NCBI RefSeq assembly: GCF_018100795.1 | Contig: NZ_JAGJDY010000002.1 | Span: forward strand, 186,001 to 250,000 | Direction: 5' to 3' | Source of the DNA: Alteromonas sp. MMG017 | Lineage (GTDB): Bacteria; Pseudomonadota; Gammaproteobacteria; Enterobacterales; Alteromonadaceae | Length of the DNA: 64,000 bases | Shown: positions 26,023 to 37,509 of the stretch, piece by piece | Numbering within the stretch: position 1 is the first letter of the stretch | Layout: every line of letters begins with the position of its first letter | Position numbers and translations under genes: made by a program | The notes under the pieces: model-generated | The model's database searches: none | What the model was told of the DNA's origin: nothing | What the model saw: the letters and a program-made list of their open reading frames with translations, nothing else

Positions 26023-28011
26023 TTAATCATTATCCACTTTAAACCCATCTATTGTGCGTTGAAGAAGAAGGTTGTTTTCTTTCATCTCGCCTGATAATTC
26101 AGATAAACGCGTGGCTATATTCACTTCATGACGGGCCGCCTCCTCAACATTCACCACATCTTGAGCAATGACGGAGGTAGTAGCGGACTGCTGCTGCGCC
26201 GAAGATGACATGGTGTTAGCCATGCCTTCAACATTGGTAGCAGCTTCTTTGACTTTTTCAGCGGTAGAGCGGCCTTCATTGGTCACTTCCATAGAATTTG
26301 ATATAGAGGCCACGTTTTTATTAATATCTGCCACCACTACTACACTGGCATCTTTTAAATTAGACAACAAACTCGATATTTTGTCGGAAGAAGCACGACT
26401 ACTTTGCGCTAGCTTTCTTACTTCATCAGCAACAACAGCGAACCCTCTGCCATGCTCACCTGCCCGCGCTGCTTCAATAGCCGCATTTAACGCCAATAAA
26501 TTTGTCTGATCAGAAAGTGAGTTAATGGTGTCGAGAATAGAGCCAATTTCGGTGACTTGCTGTTCCATATCGGCAGCATTTTGTTGGACACCTTTGATAT
26601 CATCAGACAGTACTTCCATACTATGGCGAATATTGTCATTCGCTGTTAGCGACTGTTCAGCTAAACTGTCTAACTGCTTACTGGCGCTTAACGTATCCAC
26701 TGCCGCTTTAGCAATTTCACTGCTAGTTGCGGCCACTTGTTCAATAGCTGAAGCAATATTCGCCGTAAGTTGCTGGGTTTTTCCCGCATCATCCAGCATT
26801 TCACTACTAGAGTCTTCTAATTGATTGGAAAGCCTGGAGCTTGTGAGAATCGATTCTCCCAAGCCACGCAAAAGATCCCGCAGAGCTAAAATAGTGGCAT
26901 TCACTGAACGGGATATATCCCCTAGTTCGTTCTTTGTGCTCATTGATAAATCAATAGTGAGGTCACCCTCTTTCGCTATTTTATCTAGGTTCGTCACCAA
27001 TTTGTTTAACTGTTGAGTAATGATCCCAATCAAGGTGCGATATATAACTACAATAATCAGCGTGAGTACCACTATGGCTATGAATGTAATGACTAAGTTT
27101 GTGCTAGCCCTACTCGCTTTTGAATTAACGCTGCTTACCACGTAATCAAACCGCTCACCTAACAACTCAGCAATGCCGCCTATTTGTATTGTAGCTAATG
27201 TAAACCATTCTGAATTTGTGGGTAGTGAAGAGAATGCAGGGTTATCAGAGGTGGCGTCATTCACAATTTGATTAATTTCATTGCTTGTAGAACTGTTCAA
27301 AAGGGTTTGAAACCCAGTTAATGCATCGTCATCTAAATTCAGCTTGAGCTTTTCTTCTATATATTTAGTTTCGTTGGTATAGGCTAACACCTGCTGCCTG
27401 ACCGGATCGGAAATGCTCCTTGATGCTAAAACTGCATTCATTTTACCTCGTCGCTGCCCCATTTTTTCTTTTGCTTGCGCAAATAACAGTGCCTGTGACA
27501 ACGCCTGTTTAGCGTCAGGAGCATTAACTAGCATTGTTAGGGCATTGGTGGCATTTAACGCGCGCTTATTAAGGTTACTGTAGAAAGAAAAAGCATTTTT
27601 CCCATTTAACGCGTCTACCTGCTGTCTAATTTCACTTTTGTTTTTCACTAATGTAAATACGGGTGAAAGAATAACGTTAATTGTCGATGAGTTTTTCCAT
27701 TCCGACGCGACTATGCTGCTTACATTATCAACTGCAGCATCCGCCTGTTTTCTTTGGCTTACTACTTTGGTTCGCGATGCTTCATTTGGATTACCTAAAA
27801 AACCAGCCGTTAAGCCCCTTTCAACCGCGTGATGATGAGCCACCCGTTCTACGGCCGTTATCAAGGTCACTAATTTAATATCTCTTTGTGCTGAAGAGAG
27901 TAGTTCTCTAGAGGAGTTGATGTCTTTGTAGGCCAGAAACATGATTGAGACAAACAAGCAGGCTGTACCTAAAATGGCAAGCTGCAACACGGATAGTTTT
28001 TTCAATACCAT
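26023..28011 (-). CDS. Methyl-accepting chemotaxis protein with NIT sensor domain
   Basis: Transmembrane chemoreceptor of 662 residues. Helix 1 is [23 protein letters not shown]; a periplasmic domain of ~280 residues with [20 protein letters not shown] matches the nitrate/nitrite-type NIT sensor. Helix 2 ([20 protein letters not shown]) leads to HAMP, then the signalling domain with the conserved tip [19 protein letters not shown] and [13 protein letters not shown]. No C-terminal NWETF-type tether is present. The start at 28011 ([12 protein letters not shown]) is preferred; a TTG/ATG-rich 25-residue extension upstream is hydrophobic and atypical. The ligand is inferred only from the NIT resemblance. 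Confidence 0.9.
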   Translation of the reverse strand: MVLKKLSVLQLAILGTACLFVSIMFLAYKDINSSRELLSSAQRDIKLVTLITAVERVAHHHAVERGLTAGFLGNPNEASRTKVVSQRKQADAAVDNVSSIVASEWKNSSTINVILSPVFTLVKNKSEIRQQVDALNGKNAFSFYSNLNKRALNATNALTMLVNAPDAKQALSQALLFAQAKEKMGQRRGKMNAVLASRSISDPVRQQVLAYTNETKYIEEKLKLNLDDDALTGFQTLLNSSTSNEINQIVNDATSDNPAFSSLPTNSEWFTLATIQIGGIAELLGERFDYVVSSVNSKASRASTNLVITFIAIVVLTLIIVVIYRTLIGIITQQLNKLVTNLDKIAKEGDLTIDLSMSTKNELGDISRSVNATILALRDLLRGLGESILTSSRLSNQLEDSSSEMLDDAGKTQQLTANIASAIEQVAATSSEIAKAAVDTLSASKQLDSLAEQSLTANDNIRHSMEVLSDDIKGVQQNAADMEQQVTEIGSILDTINSLSDQTNLLALNAAIEAARAGEHGRGFAVVADEVRKLAQSSRASSDKISSLLSNLKDASVVVVADINKNVASISNSMEVTNEGRSTAEKVKEAATNVEGMANTMSSSAQQQSATTSVIAQDVVNVEEAARHEVNIATRLSELSGEMKENNLLLQRTIDGFKVDND

Positions 28012-28279
28012 AACGAAGACAGCCTTTTGATTAGTAAATAACGTTTTTACAAAATTCAATAAGTACGTTGTAAGCAACAACAGCAATCAATATCGCTATA
28101 GCCAATAAATGCATACACTGTTAACAGTAGTCTATTACCTGAGACTTTCACCTTTATCAATTAGTGTAAGGTTTTAGTAATAGCAGGCTGATGGCCATTT
28201 TTCACAAGGGAAAGAGATTTAAAAATTAAAGAGTGGTAAAAAGAAGAATTGGTATTAGTGGTGTATTTTGTATTGAATT

Positions 28280-28305
28280 AAACCAGTGGCGAGCGCCACT
28301 GGTTT
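28280..28305 (-). terminator. Terminator after greA
   Basis: Ten-base stem AACCAGTGGC / GCCACTGGTT with loop GAGC, just past the greA stop on the minus strand. The following T tract is weak (TTTAATT). Confidence 0.65.
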
Positions 28306-28313
28306 GCGGTGTA

Positions 28314-28790
28314 TCAGATGTATTTTACGTCGATAATTTCTACTTCAACACTGCCAGCTGGCGTTTGAATAGTCACCATATCATCAAGCTCTTTGCCAAT
28401 AAGGCCGCGAGCAATAGGTGAATTTACCGAAATACGGTTTTGCTTAATATCCGCTTCATCGTCGCCCACAATGCGATACGTGGTTTCTTCGTCGGTATCA
28501 ACATTTAAAATGGTAACGGTAGTGCCGAATATAACCTTACCTTTGTTTTCCATTTTAGTAACATCGATAATTTGTGCGTTCGACAATTTACCTTCAATAT
28601 CTTGAATACGGCCTTCACAGAAACTTTGCTGCTCACGGGCTGCGTGATATTCAGCATTTTCTTTCAAGTCGCCGTGCTCGCGAGCTTCAGCAATAGACTG
28701 AATAATACGCGGGCGAGTTTTTGTTTTAAGTTCGTTTAGTTCGTCGCGCAGAAGCTGTGCGCCGTGCGCGGTCATTGGATACTGACTCAT
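28314..28790 (-). CDS. greA: Transcription elongation factor GreA
   Basis: Stimulates transcript cleavage by backtracked RNA polymerase. 158 residues: an N-terminal coiled coil ([29 protein letters not shown] in blocks) bearing the two acidic tip residues in GDLKENAEY, then the FKBP-like C-terminal domain with [16 protein letters not shown]. It lies downstream of carAB on the same strand, separated by a terminator, as in many gammaproteobacteria. Confidence 0.97.
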   Translation of the reverse strand: MSQYPMTAHGAQLLRDELNELKTKTRPRIIQSIAEAREHGDLKENAEYHAAREQQSFCEGRIQDIEGKLSNAQIIDVTKMENKGKVIFGTTVTILNVDTDEETTYRIVGDDEADIKQNRISVNSPIARGLIGKELDDMVTIQTPAGSVEVEIIDVKYI

Positions 28791-28826
28791 GAATACAGTC
28801 TCGACTGGCTAGTTGATTTTAAACAG

Positions 28827-28854
28827 AAAAAAGTGCGCCTTCCGGCGCACTTTT
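28827..28854 (-). terminator. Terminator after carAB
   Basis: Stem AAAAGTGCGCC / GGCGCACTTTT with loop TTCC and T tract on the minus strand, about 60 bases past the carB stop. Confidence 0.9.
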
Positions 28855-28916
28855 GATTGGTTCACATAAGTGTCATATACACAGGATACCGCGTATCCCA
28901 TGTAATGTCATCAGTG

Positions 28917-31900
28917 TTAGAGTCTTGCGTGAAGCTCTTGTACTGAAGCAACCTTGTCACGATCGTCTGCTGACTTCGCACGAATAGTGGCAAAAGCAGC
29001 ATTCATTGTGGTGGTGTAGGTAACCTTATTCAACAATGCTTCTCGGCGAATATAAACCGAGTCGGTAATCGCTTGGCGACCTTCCGTTGTATTGATGATA
29101 TAGGCGTACTCACCGTTTTTGATAGAGTCCACAATGTTAGGGCGACCTTCAGACAACTTATTCACTACAGAACAGGCAATACCTGCATCATAAAGTGTTG
29201 TCGCTGTACCGCGAGTCGCTTCAATGCTAAACCCAGCAGCATCTAGCGCTTTGGCTAACTCGATAATCTTATTTTTATCGTTATTACGCACAGAAATTAA
29301 CGCTTTACCTGTCTTAGGTAATGGCGCGCCTGCACCTAAGTTAGCTTTAGCATACGCTTCTTCAAAAGTATCACCCACACCCATCACTTCGCCGGTAGAG
29401 CGCATTTCTGGGCCTAATAGTGGGTCAACACCTTGGAATTTAGCAAATGGCAATACCACTTCTTTCACAGAGTAAAACGGTGGAATAATTTCTTCCGTTA
29501 CACCCTGCTCTGCCAAGCTAACACCCGCCATCGCGCGCGCTGCAACTTTAGCAAGTGGAACACCTGTGGCTTTCGACACAAATGGCACTGTACGTGCGGC
29601 ACGTGGGTTAACCTCAATTAAGTACACTTCGCCATCTTTTACCGCGAATTGTGTATTCATTAGGCCAACTACACCAAGCTCAAGCGCCATGGCTTTCACT
29701 TGTTCACGCATAGTGTCTTGAATCTCTTTGCTTAAAGAATGTGGTGGTAGTGAACAGGCTGAGTCACCAGAGTGAACCCCGGCTTGCTCAATATGTTCCA
29801 TGATACCGCCAATCACCACTTCTTTACCGTCGCAAATTGCATCGATATCAACTTCAATCGCGTCATCTAAGAAACGGTCTAACAATACAGGAGAATCGTT
29901 AGAAACCTTCACCGCTTCCGTTAGGTAGCGTTTTAAGTCTTTAAGGTCGTAAACAATTTCCATAGCGCGACCACCTAGTACGTACGAAGGACGTACTACA
30001 AGCGGGAAGCCAATACCGTCAGCCATTGCAAGAGCTTGCTCAATGTTGGTCACGGTCGCATTCGCAGGCTGTTTAAGGCCTAGCTTGTTTACCATTTGCT
30101 GGAAACGTTCACGATCTTCTGCTCTATCGATAGCTTCAGGCGACGTACCAATAATAGGTACACCAGCAGCTTCAAGGGCGCGTGCCAATTTAAGCGGCGT
30201 TTGGCCACCGTATTGCACTATCACGCCTTTTGGCTTCTCTTTAGCCACAATCTCGAGCACGTCTTCAAGCGTAACTGGTTCGAAGTACAAGCGATCAGAT
30301 GTGTCATAGTCGGTAGAAACCGTTTCAGGGTTACAGTTAACCATAATGGTTTCGTAACCGTCTTCACGCATTGAAAGCGCCGCGTGAACACAACAGTAAT
30401 CAAACTCAATCCCTTGGCCGATACGGTTTGGACCGCCGCCTAACACCATAATCTTATCGTTGTCAGTGGGGTCAGCTTCACACTCTTCATCGTAGGTTGA
30501 ATACATGTAAGCTGTGCTGGTAGAAAACTCTGCCGCACAAGTATCAACACGCTTATACACTGGCGTTACACCAAAGCCGCGACGGGTTTCACGAATGTCA
30601 CCTTCCGCCACTTTCGTTAGCTCTGCTAATCGAGAGTCAGAAAAACCTTTACGCTTAAGTTTGCGCATAAGGTCTTCGTCAATGCCGTGCAAGCCGCACT
30701 CAGCAACTTGAGCTTCAAGCTGAATAAGCTCTTCAAGCTGAACTAAGTACCAACGGTCTACGTTGGTGAGGGTAAATACTTCATCAACGGTCATGCCCAT
30801 GCGGAACGCATCGCCGATATACCAAATACGCTCAGCACCAGGCTCACGTAGTTCGTAAATAACTTTATTGCGTGCTTCAGGGTCTTCTAAATCGACCATT
30901 GAGTTTAAGCCATTCGCGCCAACTTCAAGGCCACGAAGTGCTTTTTGTAATGACTCTTGTTGGTTACGACCAATCGCCATCACTTCGCCCACTGATTTCA
31001 TTTGCGTGGTTAAGCGATCGTTCGCACCAGCAAATTTTTCAAAGTTAAAGCGAGGAATTTTTGTCACTACGTAATCGATTGAAGGCTCAAACGATGCTGG
31101 TGTTAAACCACCAGTAATATCGTTAGCAAGCTCATCAAGGGTGTAACCAATGGCTAACTTGGCAGCCACTTTAGCAATTGGGAAGCCTGTGGCTTTTGAT
31201 GCTAATGCAGATGAACGCGATACACGCGGGTTCATCTCGATGATCACCATACGGCCTGTATTTGGATCTACACCGAACTGAACGTTCGAGCCACCGGTTT
31301 CAACACCGATTTCACGCAATACTGCCATAGCGGCATTACGCATTAGCTGGAATTCTTTGTCAGTAAGGGTTTGCGCTGGCGCTACTGTAATTGAATCACC
31401 AGTATGTACACCCATGGCGTCGAAGTTTTCAATAGTACACACAATGATGCAGTTATCTGCACGGTCGCGGACGACTTCCATCTCGTATTCTTTCCAACCA
31501 ATTAACGACTCATCAATAAGTAGTTCTTTGGTAGGTGAAAGGTCGAGACCTCGGCCACAAATTTCGTTAAATTCGTCAATATTGTATGCAATACCGCCGC
31601 CGCTTCCACCCATGGTGAATGACGGACGAATGATACAAGGAAAGCCAATGCGCGTTAACACATCGTGGGCTTGATCCATGCTTTGTGCAATTTCAGCACG
31701 TGGGCATTCAAGACCAATGTTTTTCATTGCCTTGTCGAAGCGCTCACGGTTTTCCGCTTTATCGATAGCGTCAGCCGTTGCACCGATAAGCTCAACATTG
31801 AACTCTTTCAATACACCGTGATGATCCAAATCGAGCGCGCAGTTTAACGCGGTTTGTCCGCCCATTGTTGGCAGAATAGCGTCCGGACGCTCTTTTTCGA

Positions 31901-32132
31901 TAATTTTGCGTACCACTTCCCAATGAATTGGCTCGATGTATGTCGCATCGGCCATTTCAGGGTCGGTCATGATAGTGGCGGGGTTCGAGTTAACCAGAAT
32001 TACGCGATAACCTTCTTCGCGTAGCGCTTTACATGCTTGAGCGCCTGAATAGTCAAACTCGCAGGCCTGGCCAATGACAATAGGGCCAGCACCTATGATG
32101 AGAATACTTTTTATGTCGGTACGTTTTGGCAT
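28917..32132 (-). CDS. carB: Carbamoyl-phosphate synthase large subunit
   Basis: Makes carbamoyl phosphate from bicarbonate, ammonia and two ATP for arginine and pyrimidine synthesis. 1071 residues with two homologous ATP-grasp halves: the first (residues ~1-400, [19 protein letters not shown]), an oligomerisation domain, the second ATP-grasp half (~550-935, [19 protein letters not shown]), and the C-terminal MGS-like allosteric domain (~940-1071). Thirteen bases separate it from carA, so it is an operon. Confidence 0.98.
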   Translation of the reverse strand: MPKRTDIKSILIIGAGPIVIGQACEFDYSGAQACKALREEGYRVILVNSNPATIMTDPEMADATYIEPIHWEVVRKIIEKERPDAILPTMGGQTALNCALDLDHHGVLKEFNVELIGATADAIDKAENRERFDKAMKNIGLECPRAEIAQSMDQAHDVLTRIGFPCIIRPSFTMGGSGGGIAYNIDEFNEICGRGLDLSPTKELLIDESLIGWKEYEMEVVRDRADNCIIVCTIENFDAMGVHTGDSITVAPAQTLTDKEFQLMRNAAMAVLREIGVETGGSNVQFGVDPNTGRMVIIEMNPRVSRSSALASKATGFPIAKVAAKLAIGYTLDELANDITGGLTPASFEPSIDYVVTKIPRFNFEKFAGANDRLTTQMKSVGEVMAIGRNQQESLQKALRGLEVGANGLNSMVDLEDPEARNKVIYELREPGAERIWYIGDAFRMGMTVDEVFTLTNVDRWYLVQLEELIQLEAQVAECGLHGIDEDLMRKLKRKGFSDSRLAELTKVAEGDIRETRRGFGVTPVYKRVDTCAAEFSTSTAYMYSTYDEECEADPTDNDKIMVLGGGPNRIGQGIEFDYCCVHAALSMREDGYETIMVNCNPETVSTDYDTSDRLYFEPVTLEDVLEIVAKEKPKGVIVQYGGQTPLKLARALEAAGVPIIGTSPEAIDRAEDRERFQQMVNKLGLKQPANATVTNIEQALAMADGIGFPLVVRPSYVLGGRAMEIVYDLKDLKRYLTEAVKVSNDSPVLLDRFLDDAIEVDIDAICDGKEVVIGGIMEHIEQAGVHSGDSACSLPPHSLSKEIQDTMREQVKAMALELGVVGLMNTQFAVKDGEVYLIEVNPRAARTVPFVSKATGVPLAKVAARAMAGVSLAEQGVTEEIIPPFYSVKEVVLPFAKFQGVDPLLGPEMRSTGEVMGVGDTFEEAYAKANLGAGAPLPKTGKALISVRNNDKNKIIELAKALDAAGFSIEATRGTATTLYDAGIACSVVNKLSEGRPNIVDSIKNGEYAYIINTTEGRQAITDSVYIRREALLNKVTYTTTMNAAFATIRAKSADDRDKVASVQELHARL

Positions 32133-32145
32133 AGCGGGCTCGTTC

Positions 32146-33276
32146 CTACTGCTTGTGTTGTTCGATTAATTCAATGAAGTGGTCGAATAGCGGCGCAGCT
32201 TCGTGCGGTCCTGGGCTTGCTTCTGGGTGCCCTTGGAAACTAAACGCTGGCTTATCGGTACGATGAATACCTTGTAACGACTTATCGAACAACGAAACAT
32301 GCGTTACTTCTAAATTAGAAGGAAGGCTTGATTCATCTACAGCAAAGCCATGGTTTTGACTGGTGATCATAACCACATTGCGTTTTAAGTCTTTCACTGG
32401 GTGGTTAGCACCATGGTGACCAAACTTCATTTTCACCGTAGTAGCACCACTGGCTAGGGCAAGTAGTTGATGACCTAAACAGATACCAAACACTGGCAAC
32501 CCTGTCTCAACGATAGTTTTAATCGCTGATATGGCGTAATCACATGGCTCAGGATCACCAGGGCCGTTAGATAAGAACACACCATCAGGCTGCATAGCTA
32601 ACACGTCTTCAGCAGGGGTTTGCGCTGGTACCAAGGTAACGCGACAACCACGGTCTGCAAGTAAACGTAAAATGTTGCTCTTAACCCCGTAATCGTAAGC
32701 GACTACATGATATTTGCTATCGGCTGGAGTGATATACCCTTCGCCTAATTTCCAACTGCCTTCAGTCCATGTTTTTGGCTCAGTAATACTTACTACTTTT
32801 GCCAAATCCATGCCTTTCAAGCCAGGATAATCTTTTGCTTGTGCTAACGCGCTCGCTTCATCTAACTCATCAGTACAAACGATGCAGCCGTTTTGCGCGC
32901 CTTTATCACGTAAAATACGTGTTAAACGACGGGTGTCGATATCGGCTATACCTACAACGCCTTTGGCTTTGAGGTATTCAGATAACGTTTGTTGTTGACG
33001 GAAATTACTAGCAACAAGGGGTAAGTCGCGAATGATAAGACCTTTAGACCAGATTTTATCTGCTTCAACGTCTTCTTCGTTAATACCGGTATTGCCAATA
33101 TGTGGATAAGTAAGGGTAATGATTTGTTCAGCGTAGGATGGGTCAGTGATGATTTCTTGATAGCCTGTCATTGAAGTATTAAAAACAACTTCACCAACGG
33201 CAGTGCCTTGCGCACCTATCGCCGTTCCTTTAAAGACAGAACCATCCTCTAACACCAAAAGGGCAGAATTAGCCAA
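32146..33276 (-). CDS. carA: Carbamoyl-phosphate synthase small subunit
   Basis: Glutamine amidotransferase subunit that delivers ammonia to CarB. 376 residues; the class I amidotransferase domain shows [16 protein letters not shown] with the nucleophile Cys, and the His-Glu pair in [11 protein letters not shown]. The start is TTG with an excellent GGAGG five bases upstream. A 23-bp palindrome lies about 30 bases upstream of it and may be a leader element. Confidence 0.98.
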   Translation of the reverse strand: MANSALLVLEDGSVFKGTAIGAQGTAVGEVVFNTSMTGYQEIITDPSYAEQIITLTYPHIGNTGINEEDVEADKIWSKGLIIRDLPLVASNFRQQQTLSEYLKAKGVVGIADIDTRRLTRILRDKGAQNGCIVCTDELDEASALAQAKDYPGLKGMDLAKVVSITEPKTWTEGSWKLGEGYITPADSKYHVVAYDYGVKSNILRLLADRGCRVTLVPAQTPAEDVLAMQPDGVFLSNGPGDPEPCDYAISAIKTIVETGLPVFGICLGHQLLALASGATTVKMKFGHHGANHPVKDLKRNVVMITSQNHGFAVDESSLPSNLEVTHVSLFDKSLQGIHRTDKPAFSFQGHPEASPGPHEAAPLFDHFIELIEQHKQ

Positions 33277-33619
33277 GTCAACCTCCAGATTAAGGATAAC
33301 TATGTGTTTGAACAGAATTTCTGTTCAAACCCCACAAAAAATGAGAGTACTGATTTAACAGCGCTCATTTTACGATCTTTGCAGCTAATAAAACCGTGTT
33401 CTACAGCCAGTTTTATAGCTTTAGAATACGAAATTCGGGCAAATTCCGGCGAGTATACATGACTGACTAAAAATGTCTAATTTAAATATTAAAAATTATT
33501 AAAATAACTACTTAAACTCATTTACCTTGTATAACCGCCAAAACCACCACTTATTAACTTGCAGTATTTTCACTTAAGCTGCTGTTAAAATTAAAAAACA
33601 CCGCTATAGCGGTTGGCTT
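33277..33619. other. carA upstream and dapB-distal region
   Basis: About 340 bases containing the carA leader and promoter; dapB is on the same strand upstream of it, ending in this gap's far side. Beyond the palindrome at 33307-33329 I could not assign ArgR, PurR or other operators; the block at 33478-33510 is simply AT-rich. Confidence 0.35.
33307..33329 (-). promoter_or_regulatory. Palindrome in the carA leader
   Basis: TTTGAACAGA-ATT-TCTGTTCAAA, ten-base perfect arms, 31-53 bases upstream of the carA TTG. No T tract follows, so it is not a simple terminator. It could be an operator or a leader hairpin. Its TTGAACA half-sites are the same as those of the TetR operators at 9.4 kb but spaced differently. 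Confidence 0.55.
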
Positions 33620-34420
33620 TTATTTTAAATCTAAAACATCCACCATTGAATATAACCCCGCCGGCTTACCGTGAAGCCACTGGGCTGCATGCACCGCGCC
33701 TTTTGCAAACGTTAAACGACTTGATGCTTTATGCGTTATTTCTAAACGCTCACCAATATCGGCAAACAATGCGGTGTGCTCACCTACAATATCGCCTGCG
33801 CGAACGGTAGCAAAACCAATAGTACCTTGGTCACGCTCAGGCTCTTTGCCTTCACGGCCGTAAACAGCACAGGTTTTAAGGTCACGACCTAGCTCATCGG
33901 CAATGGCTTCGCCAATGGCCATGGCGGTGCCCGAAGGCGCATCTTGTTTGAATCTGTGGTGGGCTTCAGTAATTTCTATGTCGGCTGTATTGCCTAGAGC
34001 CTTCGCGGCTTGTCGAACTAATGACAACATGAGGTTAACGCCCACGCTGTAGTTAGCTGCAAATACGATGGAAATGGTTTTAGCCGCTTCATCTAGCGTA
34101 GCCAACTGACTTTCGCTTAGCCCGGTAGTACCAATGACCACCGGCATATTATTAGCCACACACCATGCAATGTTACTTTCAAATACCACTGGTAACGTAA
34201 AATCAATCATTACATCGGCGTGTGATTGGGTTAAAGCAGACATGCCTAAGCAATCAATTGGCTTTTTACCAATACCAGCCAACTCGCCCACATTCATACC
34301 AACCCAAGGAGAATCATCGCGCACCGTAGCAACACTCAATTCTGCATTCTCGTTTTGATCTAGTGCTTCAATAAGCACCCGACCCATGCGCCCATTAGCG
34401 CCAAATAAACCTACTTTCAT
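33620..34420 (-). CDS. dapB: 4-hydroxy-tetrahydrodipicolinate reductase
   Basis: NAD(P)H-dependent reductase of the lysine/diaminopimelate pathway. 266 residues: nucleotide-binding GANGRMGRVLIEAL at the N-terminus, IGTTGLS, and the active-site segment EAHHRFKQDAPSGTAMAIGEAI with the catalytic His and Lys. Located upstream of carAB on the same strand, as in E. coli and relatives. Confidence 0.97.
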   Translation of the reverse strand: MKVGLFGANGRMGRVLIEALDQNENAELSVATVRDDSPWVGMNVGELAGIGKKPIDCLGMSALTQSHADVMIDFTLPVVFESNIAWCVANNMPVVIGTTGLSESQLATLDEAAKTISIVFAANYSVGVNLMLSLVRQAAKALGNTADIEITEAHHRFKQDAPSGTAMAIGEAIADELGRDLKTCAVYGREGKEPERDQGTIGFATVRAGDIVGEHTALFADIGERLEITHKASSRLTFAKGAVHAAQWLHGKPAGLYSMVDVLDLK

Positions 34421-34663
34421 TTACGTTATTCTTTTCCTTTAACAGTAAACGCATTTTGCCAAATGCAGTTACTATTGCAACGAGATAAGCGTAAATATTA
34501 CCGATAATTGAAAAATTGCAGCATTAATACATAAAAGGCGGTCAACCTATCGTTTTTAACGATAAAAATAGCTAGCATGAAAGCAAGTGGGTTTACCCCA
34601 AGACCTGAATTGCGTTTAAATTAAGGTTTACTGAACTACTTCAAAACACATAGGCAGAATAAT

Positions 34664-35344
34664 ATGCGTCAACAGCTTATATGGGATCTCCCCACCCGGC
34701 TTTTCCACTGGTTACTGGTTGCCAGTATTGCAGCACAATATGTTACTGCTGAGTGGATGGACGATGCGACTCAATGGCATTTCTATATTGGCTACTTTAC
34801 CTTGGGGCTTTTGGTATTTAGGTTGGTGTGGGGATTCATAGGCCCAACTTATGCCCGCTTTAGTCAATTTGTGAAAGGGCCAAGTGCGGTAATAGGTTAT
34901 CTGCGTACGCTGCTTGATAAAAACAGTGCCGCCGTGGCAGGCCACAATCCTCTTGGAGGCTGGTTTGTCGTAGTAATGCTTTTACTCTTATTGGTGCAAG
35001 CGGTAAGTGGTCTATTCATGACCGACGATATTTTTCTAGATGGCCCCTACCGCCATCTTGTCAGCGGTAGCACATTAGACCTAATGAATACCTTGCACCA
35101 CCTTGCCTTCGAAATTTTACTGTGGGTAATAGGCTTGCATGTTGCCGCTATTGGGTTTTATGCCGTGTATAAAAAGCAGAAACTTGTGCCCCCTATGTTT
35201 CATGGCAAAAAAGACACCAACGACAAGCCCATTCCTTCGTCTCGTCTTTGGCTTGCACTGGCTATTGCCCTGGTAACAGCAGCTGCGCTTTATTATGCAA
35301 TAGAAGTTGCGCCACCCACACCTGAAGTAGAAGAGTACTTTTAA
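34664..35344 (+). CDS. Cytochrome b561-family membrane protein
   Basis: 226-residue diheme b-type cytochrome of the Ni/Fe-hydrogenase B-subunit/cytochrome b561 family. Four to five membrane helices; candidate heme ligands are His in TRLFHWLLVAS (residue ~15), HFYIGYF, LHHLAFEILL and GLHVAAIGFY. It probably passes electrons between the quinone pool and a periplasmic partner such as a c-type cytochrome. One is encoded at 40.4 kb but not adjacent. No operon partner is visible. Confidence 0.88.
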   Translation: MRQQLIWDLPTRLFHWLLVASIAAQYVTAEWMDDATQWHFYIGYFTLGLLVFRLVWGFIGPTYARFSQFVKGPSAVIGYLRTLLDKNSAAVAGHNPLGGWFVVVMLLLLLVQAVSGLFMTDDIFLDGPYRHLVSGSTLDLMNTLHHLAFEILLWVIGLHVAAIGFYAVYKKQKLVPPMFHGKKDTNDKPIPSSRLWLALAIALVTAAALYYAIEVAPPTPEVEEYF

Positions 35345-35360
35345 CTGCCTGTGTAGCTGT

Positions 35361-35400
35361 CTATGTAACTGACTATGTAACTGACTATGTAACTGACTAT
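35361..35400. repeat. Tandem 12-bp repeat CTATGTAACTGA
   Basis: Three exact copies plus a partial fourth, directly after the cytochrome b561 stop and before the prpE stop. Confidence 0.9.
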
Positions 35401-35419
35401 GCAGCTTGATATGTAAGGC

Positions 35420-37312
35420 TTAGCGTTCAACTAAGCCTTTGTGTTTCATTAAATCGGCAATCTCTGTCACACTGGCTGGGTCGTCAATGGTCGACGGTAT
35501 ATTAATTGGCTCATCAGCGGCGATTTGTCTTAACAGCTTACGCAATATTTTTCCTGATCGTGTTTTTGGCAAGCGGTTCACAATAACGGCACGCTTAAAA
35601 CTAGCCACCGGCCCTATGGTGTTTCGCACTTTAGCAATGAGCTCTTGCTCAAAAGCTGCCTCTTCTACTTTAACGCCATCTTTAAGTAGCACTAAGCCTA
35701 CTGGAATCTGCCCTTTGAGCGCGTCAGCCACTCCAATTACGCTGCATTCAGCCACCGCATTGTGTGACGCTAGAACTTCTTCCATTTCTCCAGTAGATAA
35801 CCGATGCCCCGCTACATTAATGACGTCGTCGGTTCTCCCCATAATGAACACAAACCCTTCTTCATCTATGTACCCATTGTCACCTGTGCTGTAATAGCCT
35901 TCGAACTCCTGCAAGTACCCTTGGGTGAAACGCTTATGGTCACGCCAAATAGTCGTTAAACACCCAGGAGGTAACGGTAAAGAAATAGCAATGGCTCCCT
36001 TTTCACCCGTTGCAACCGGCTCACCATTAGCGGCCAACACTCTCACATTAAAACCTGGTGTGGGTACACTTGATGAACCGGGTTTAGTACTAAGCGGTTC
36101 AATGCCAATAGGGTTTGAACAAATGGGCCACCCAGTTTCAGTTTGCCACCAATGGTCAACTACTGGCTTACCGGTTTTTTCTACAGTCCAATGATATGTG
36201 GGCGGGTCTAATCGTTCACCGGCCATAAAGATAGTACGCAGGCTACTTAGGTCGTACCGGGCGATACAATTAGCTTCAGGATCTTCTTTTCTAATCGCCC
36301 TGAATGCGGTTGGCGCTGCAAACAATACATTAATTTTATGCTGCTCTACCATACGCCAGAATGCGCCAGCATCTGGTGTGCCTACAGGTTTGCCTTCAAA
36401 CATCACTGTCGTCGCGCCCTTTATTAGTGGCCCATAAACAATGTACGAGTGCCCTACTACCCAGCCCACATCTGAGGCTGCCCAAAAAACATCGTCTTGG
36501 TCTATTCCGTAAATGGCTTGCATCGAATAATTAAGTGCTACTGCATGACCTCCATTGTCACGCACAACCCCTTTAGGTTTGCCCGTTGTGCCTGAGGTAT
36601 ACAAAATATAAAGGGGATCGGTAGCATCTACCGGTGTGCATTCTACTGGCTCACTGGCTTCACATAACGCTTGCCAATCGTGGTCAAAATCATCTACGAG
36701 GTTCGCACTAAGTTGTTTGCGTTGATAAACAACACAGCCTACGGGTTTATGGTGAGCAAGTGCGATAGCGTCATCAACCATTGGCTTGTAAGGCAGTAGC
36801 TTTTTGCCTTCTATGCCACACGACGCTGTAATAATAAGGGCAGGTTCTGCATCATCAATTCTGACCGCCAACTCACTAGCGGCGAAGCCGCCGAATACTA
36901 CCGAGTGAATAGCCCCTATTCTTGCTACCGCTAACATTGCCACCGCCGCTTGCGGGATCATCGGCATGTAGATAATAACCGTATCGCCTTTCGTCACACC
37001 TAGGCTGGTGAGCGCGCCCGCCAACGTGGCTACTTCATTAAGTAGGGTGTTATAAGTCCAGGTTTCTTGCGTGTTCGTTACTGGAGAATCGTAAATTAGG
37101 GCCGCGTTTTCGCCGCGCCCCGCTTTTACATGGTGGTCTAACGCCAAATAACTGGTATTAAGCTTCCCCCCTTTGAACCACTGAGGGTAGCCATTTGTGT
37201 TTTCGCTTAGGGCTGTTTTAGGGGGAGTAAACCAGTCGAGATGCAGTGCTTTGTCTTGCCAAAATGCTTCTGGGTTATCAATTGACGCCCGATATTCTTG
37301 ATGATAATTCAT
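35420..37312 (-). CDS. prpE: Propionyl-CoA synthetase
   Basis: AMP-forming acyl-CoA synthetase of 630 residues that activates propionate (and acetate less well). The N-terminus EYRASIDNPEAFW, the adenylate loop YTSGTTGKPKGVVRDNGG near residue 240, the DHWWQTETGWPI motif, and the C-terminal LPKTRSGKILRK with the catalytic, acetylatable Lys are all present. The AGERLDPPTYHW segment is typical of PrpE rather than Acs. No methylcitrate genes are adjacent. It may be controlled by CrbS/CrbR encoded 8-14 kb away (inference). Confidence 0.93.
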   Translation of the reverse strand: MNYHQEYRASIDNPEAFWQDKALHLDWFTPPKTALSENTNGYPQWFKGGKLNTSYLALDHHVKAGRGENAALIYDSPVTNTQETWTYNTLLNEVATLAGALTSLGVTKGDTVIIYMPMIPQAAVAMLAVARIGAIHSVVFGGFAASELAVRIDDAEPALIITASCGIEGKKLLPYKPMVDDAIALAHHKPVGCVVYQRKQLSANLVDDFDHDWQALCEASEPVECTPVDATDPLYILYTSGTTGKPKGVVRDNGGHAVALNYSMQAIYGIDQDDVFWAASDVGWVVGHSYIVYGPLIKGATTVMFEGKPVGTPDAGAFWRMVEQHKINVLFAAPTAFRAIRKEDPEANCIARYDLSSLRTIFMAGERLDPPTYHWTVEKTGKPVVDHWWQTETGWPICSNPIGIEPLSTKPGSSSVPTPGFNVRVLAANGEPVATGEKGAIAISLPLPPGCLTTIWRDHKRFTQGYLQEFEGYYSTGDNGYIDEEGFVFIMGRTDDVINVAGHRLSTGEMEEVLASHNAVAECSVIGVADALKGQIPVGLVLLKDGVKVEEAAFEQELIAKVRNTIGPVASFKRAVIVNRLPKTRSGKILRKLLRQIAADEPINIPSTIDDPASVTEIADLMKHKGLVER

Positions 37313-37509
37313 GACCGTTTCCGCAATAGAGTATTACTTTACCCTACTGCATAAACATGAATTTTTCGTATAAGACTTCAGGCTTACGTTAATTAACTCA
37401 CTGTAAAAATTAAAGTTATTTCTTTAATATTAGTATTTTCCGCATCAAGAATTTGGTGTTTGTGACTAAATAGCTGGGCTTAATCTGGTTTGCTTTAATC
37501 AGATGCACA

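Noticed and set aside
26583-26592. GTTGGACAC within the chemoreceptor gene
   Set aside because: Only a short partial match to the 13-mer, inside coding sequence, and explained by codons.
33478-33510. ARG box ahead of carAB
   Set aside because: AT-rich sequence only; the TGAATAATTATTCA-type palindrome is not present in recognisable form.
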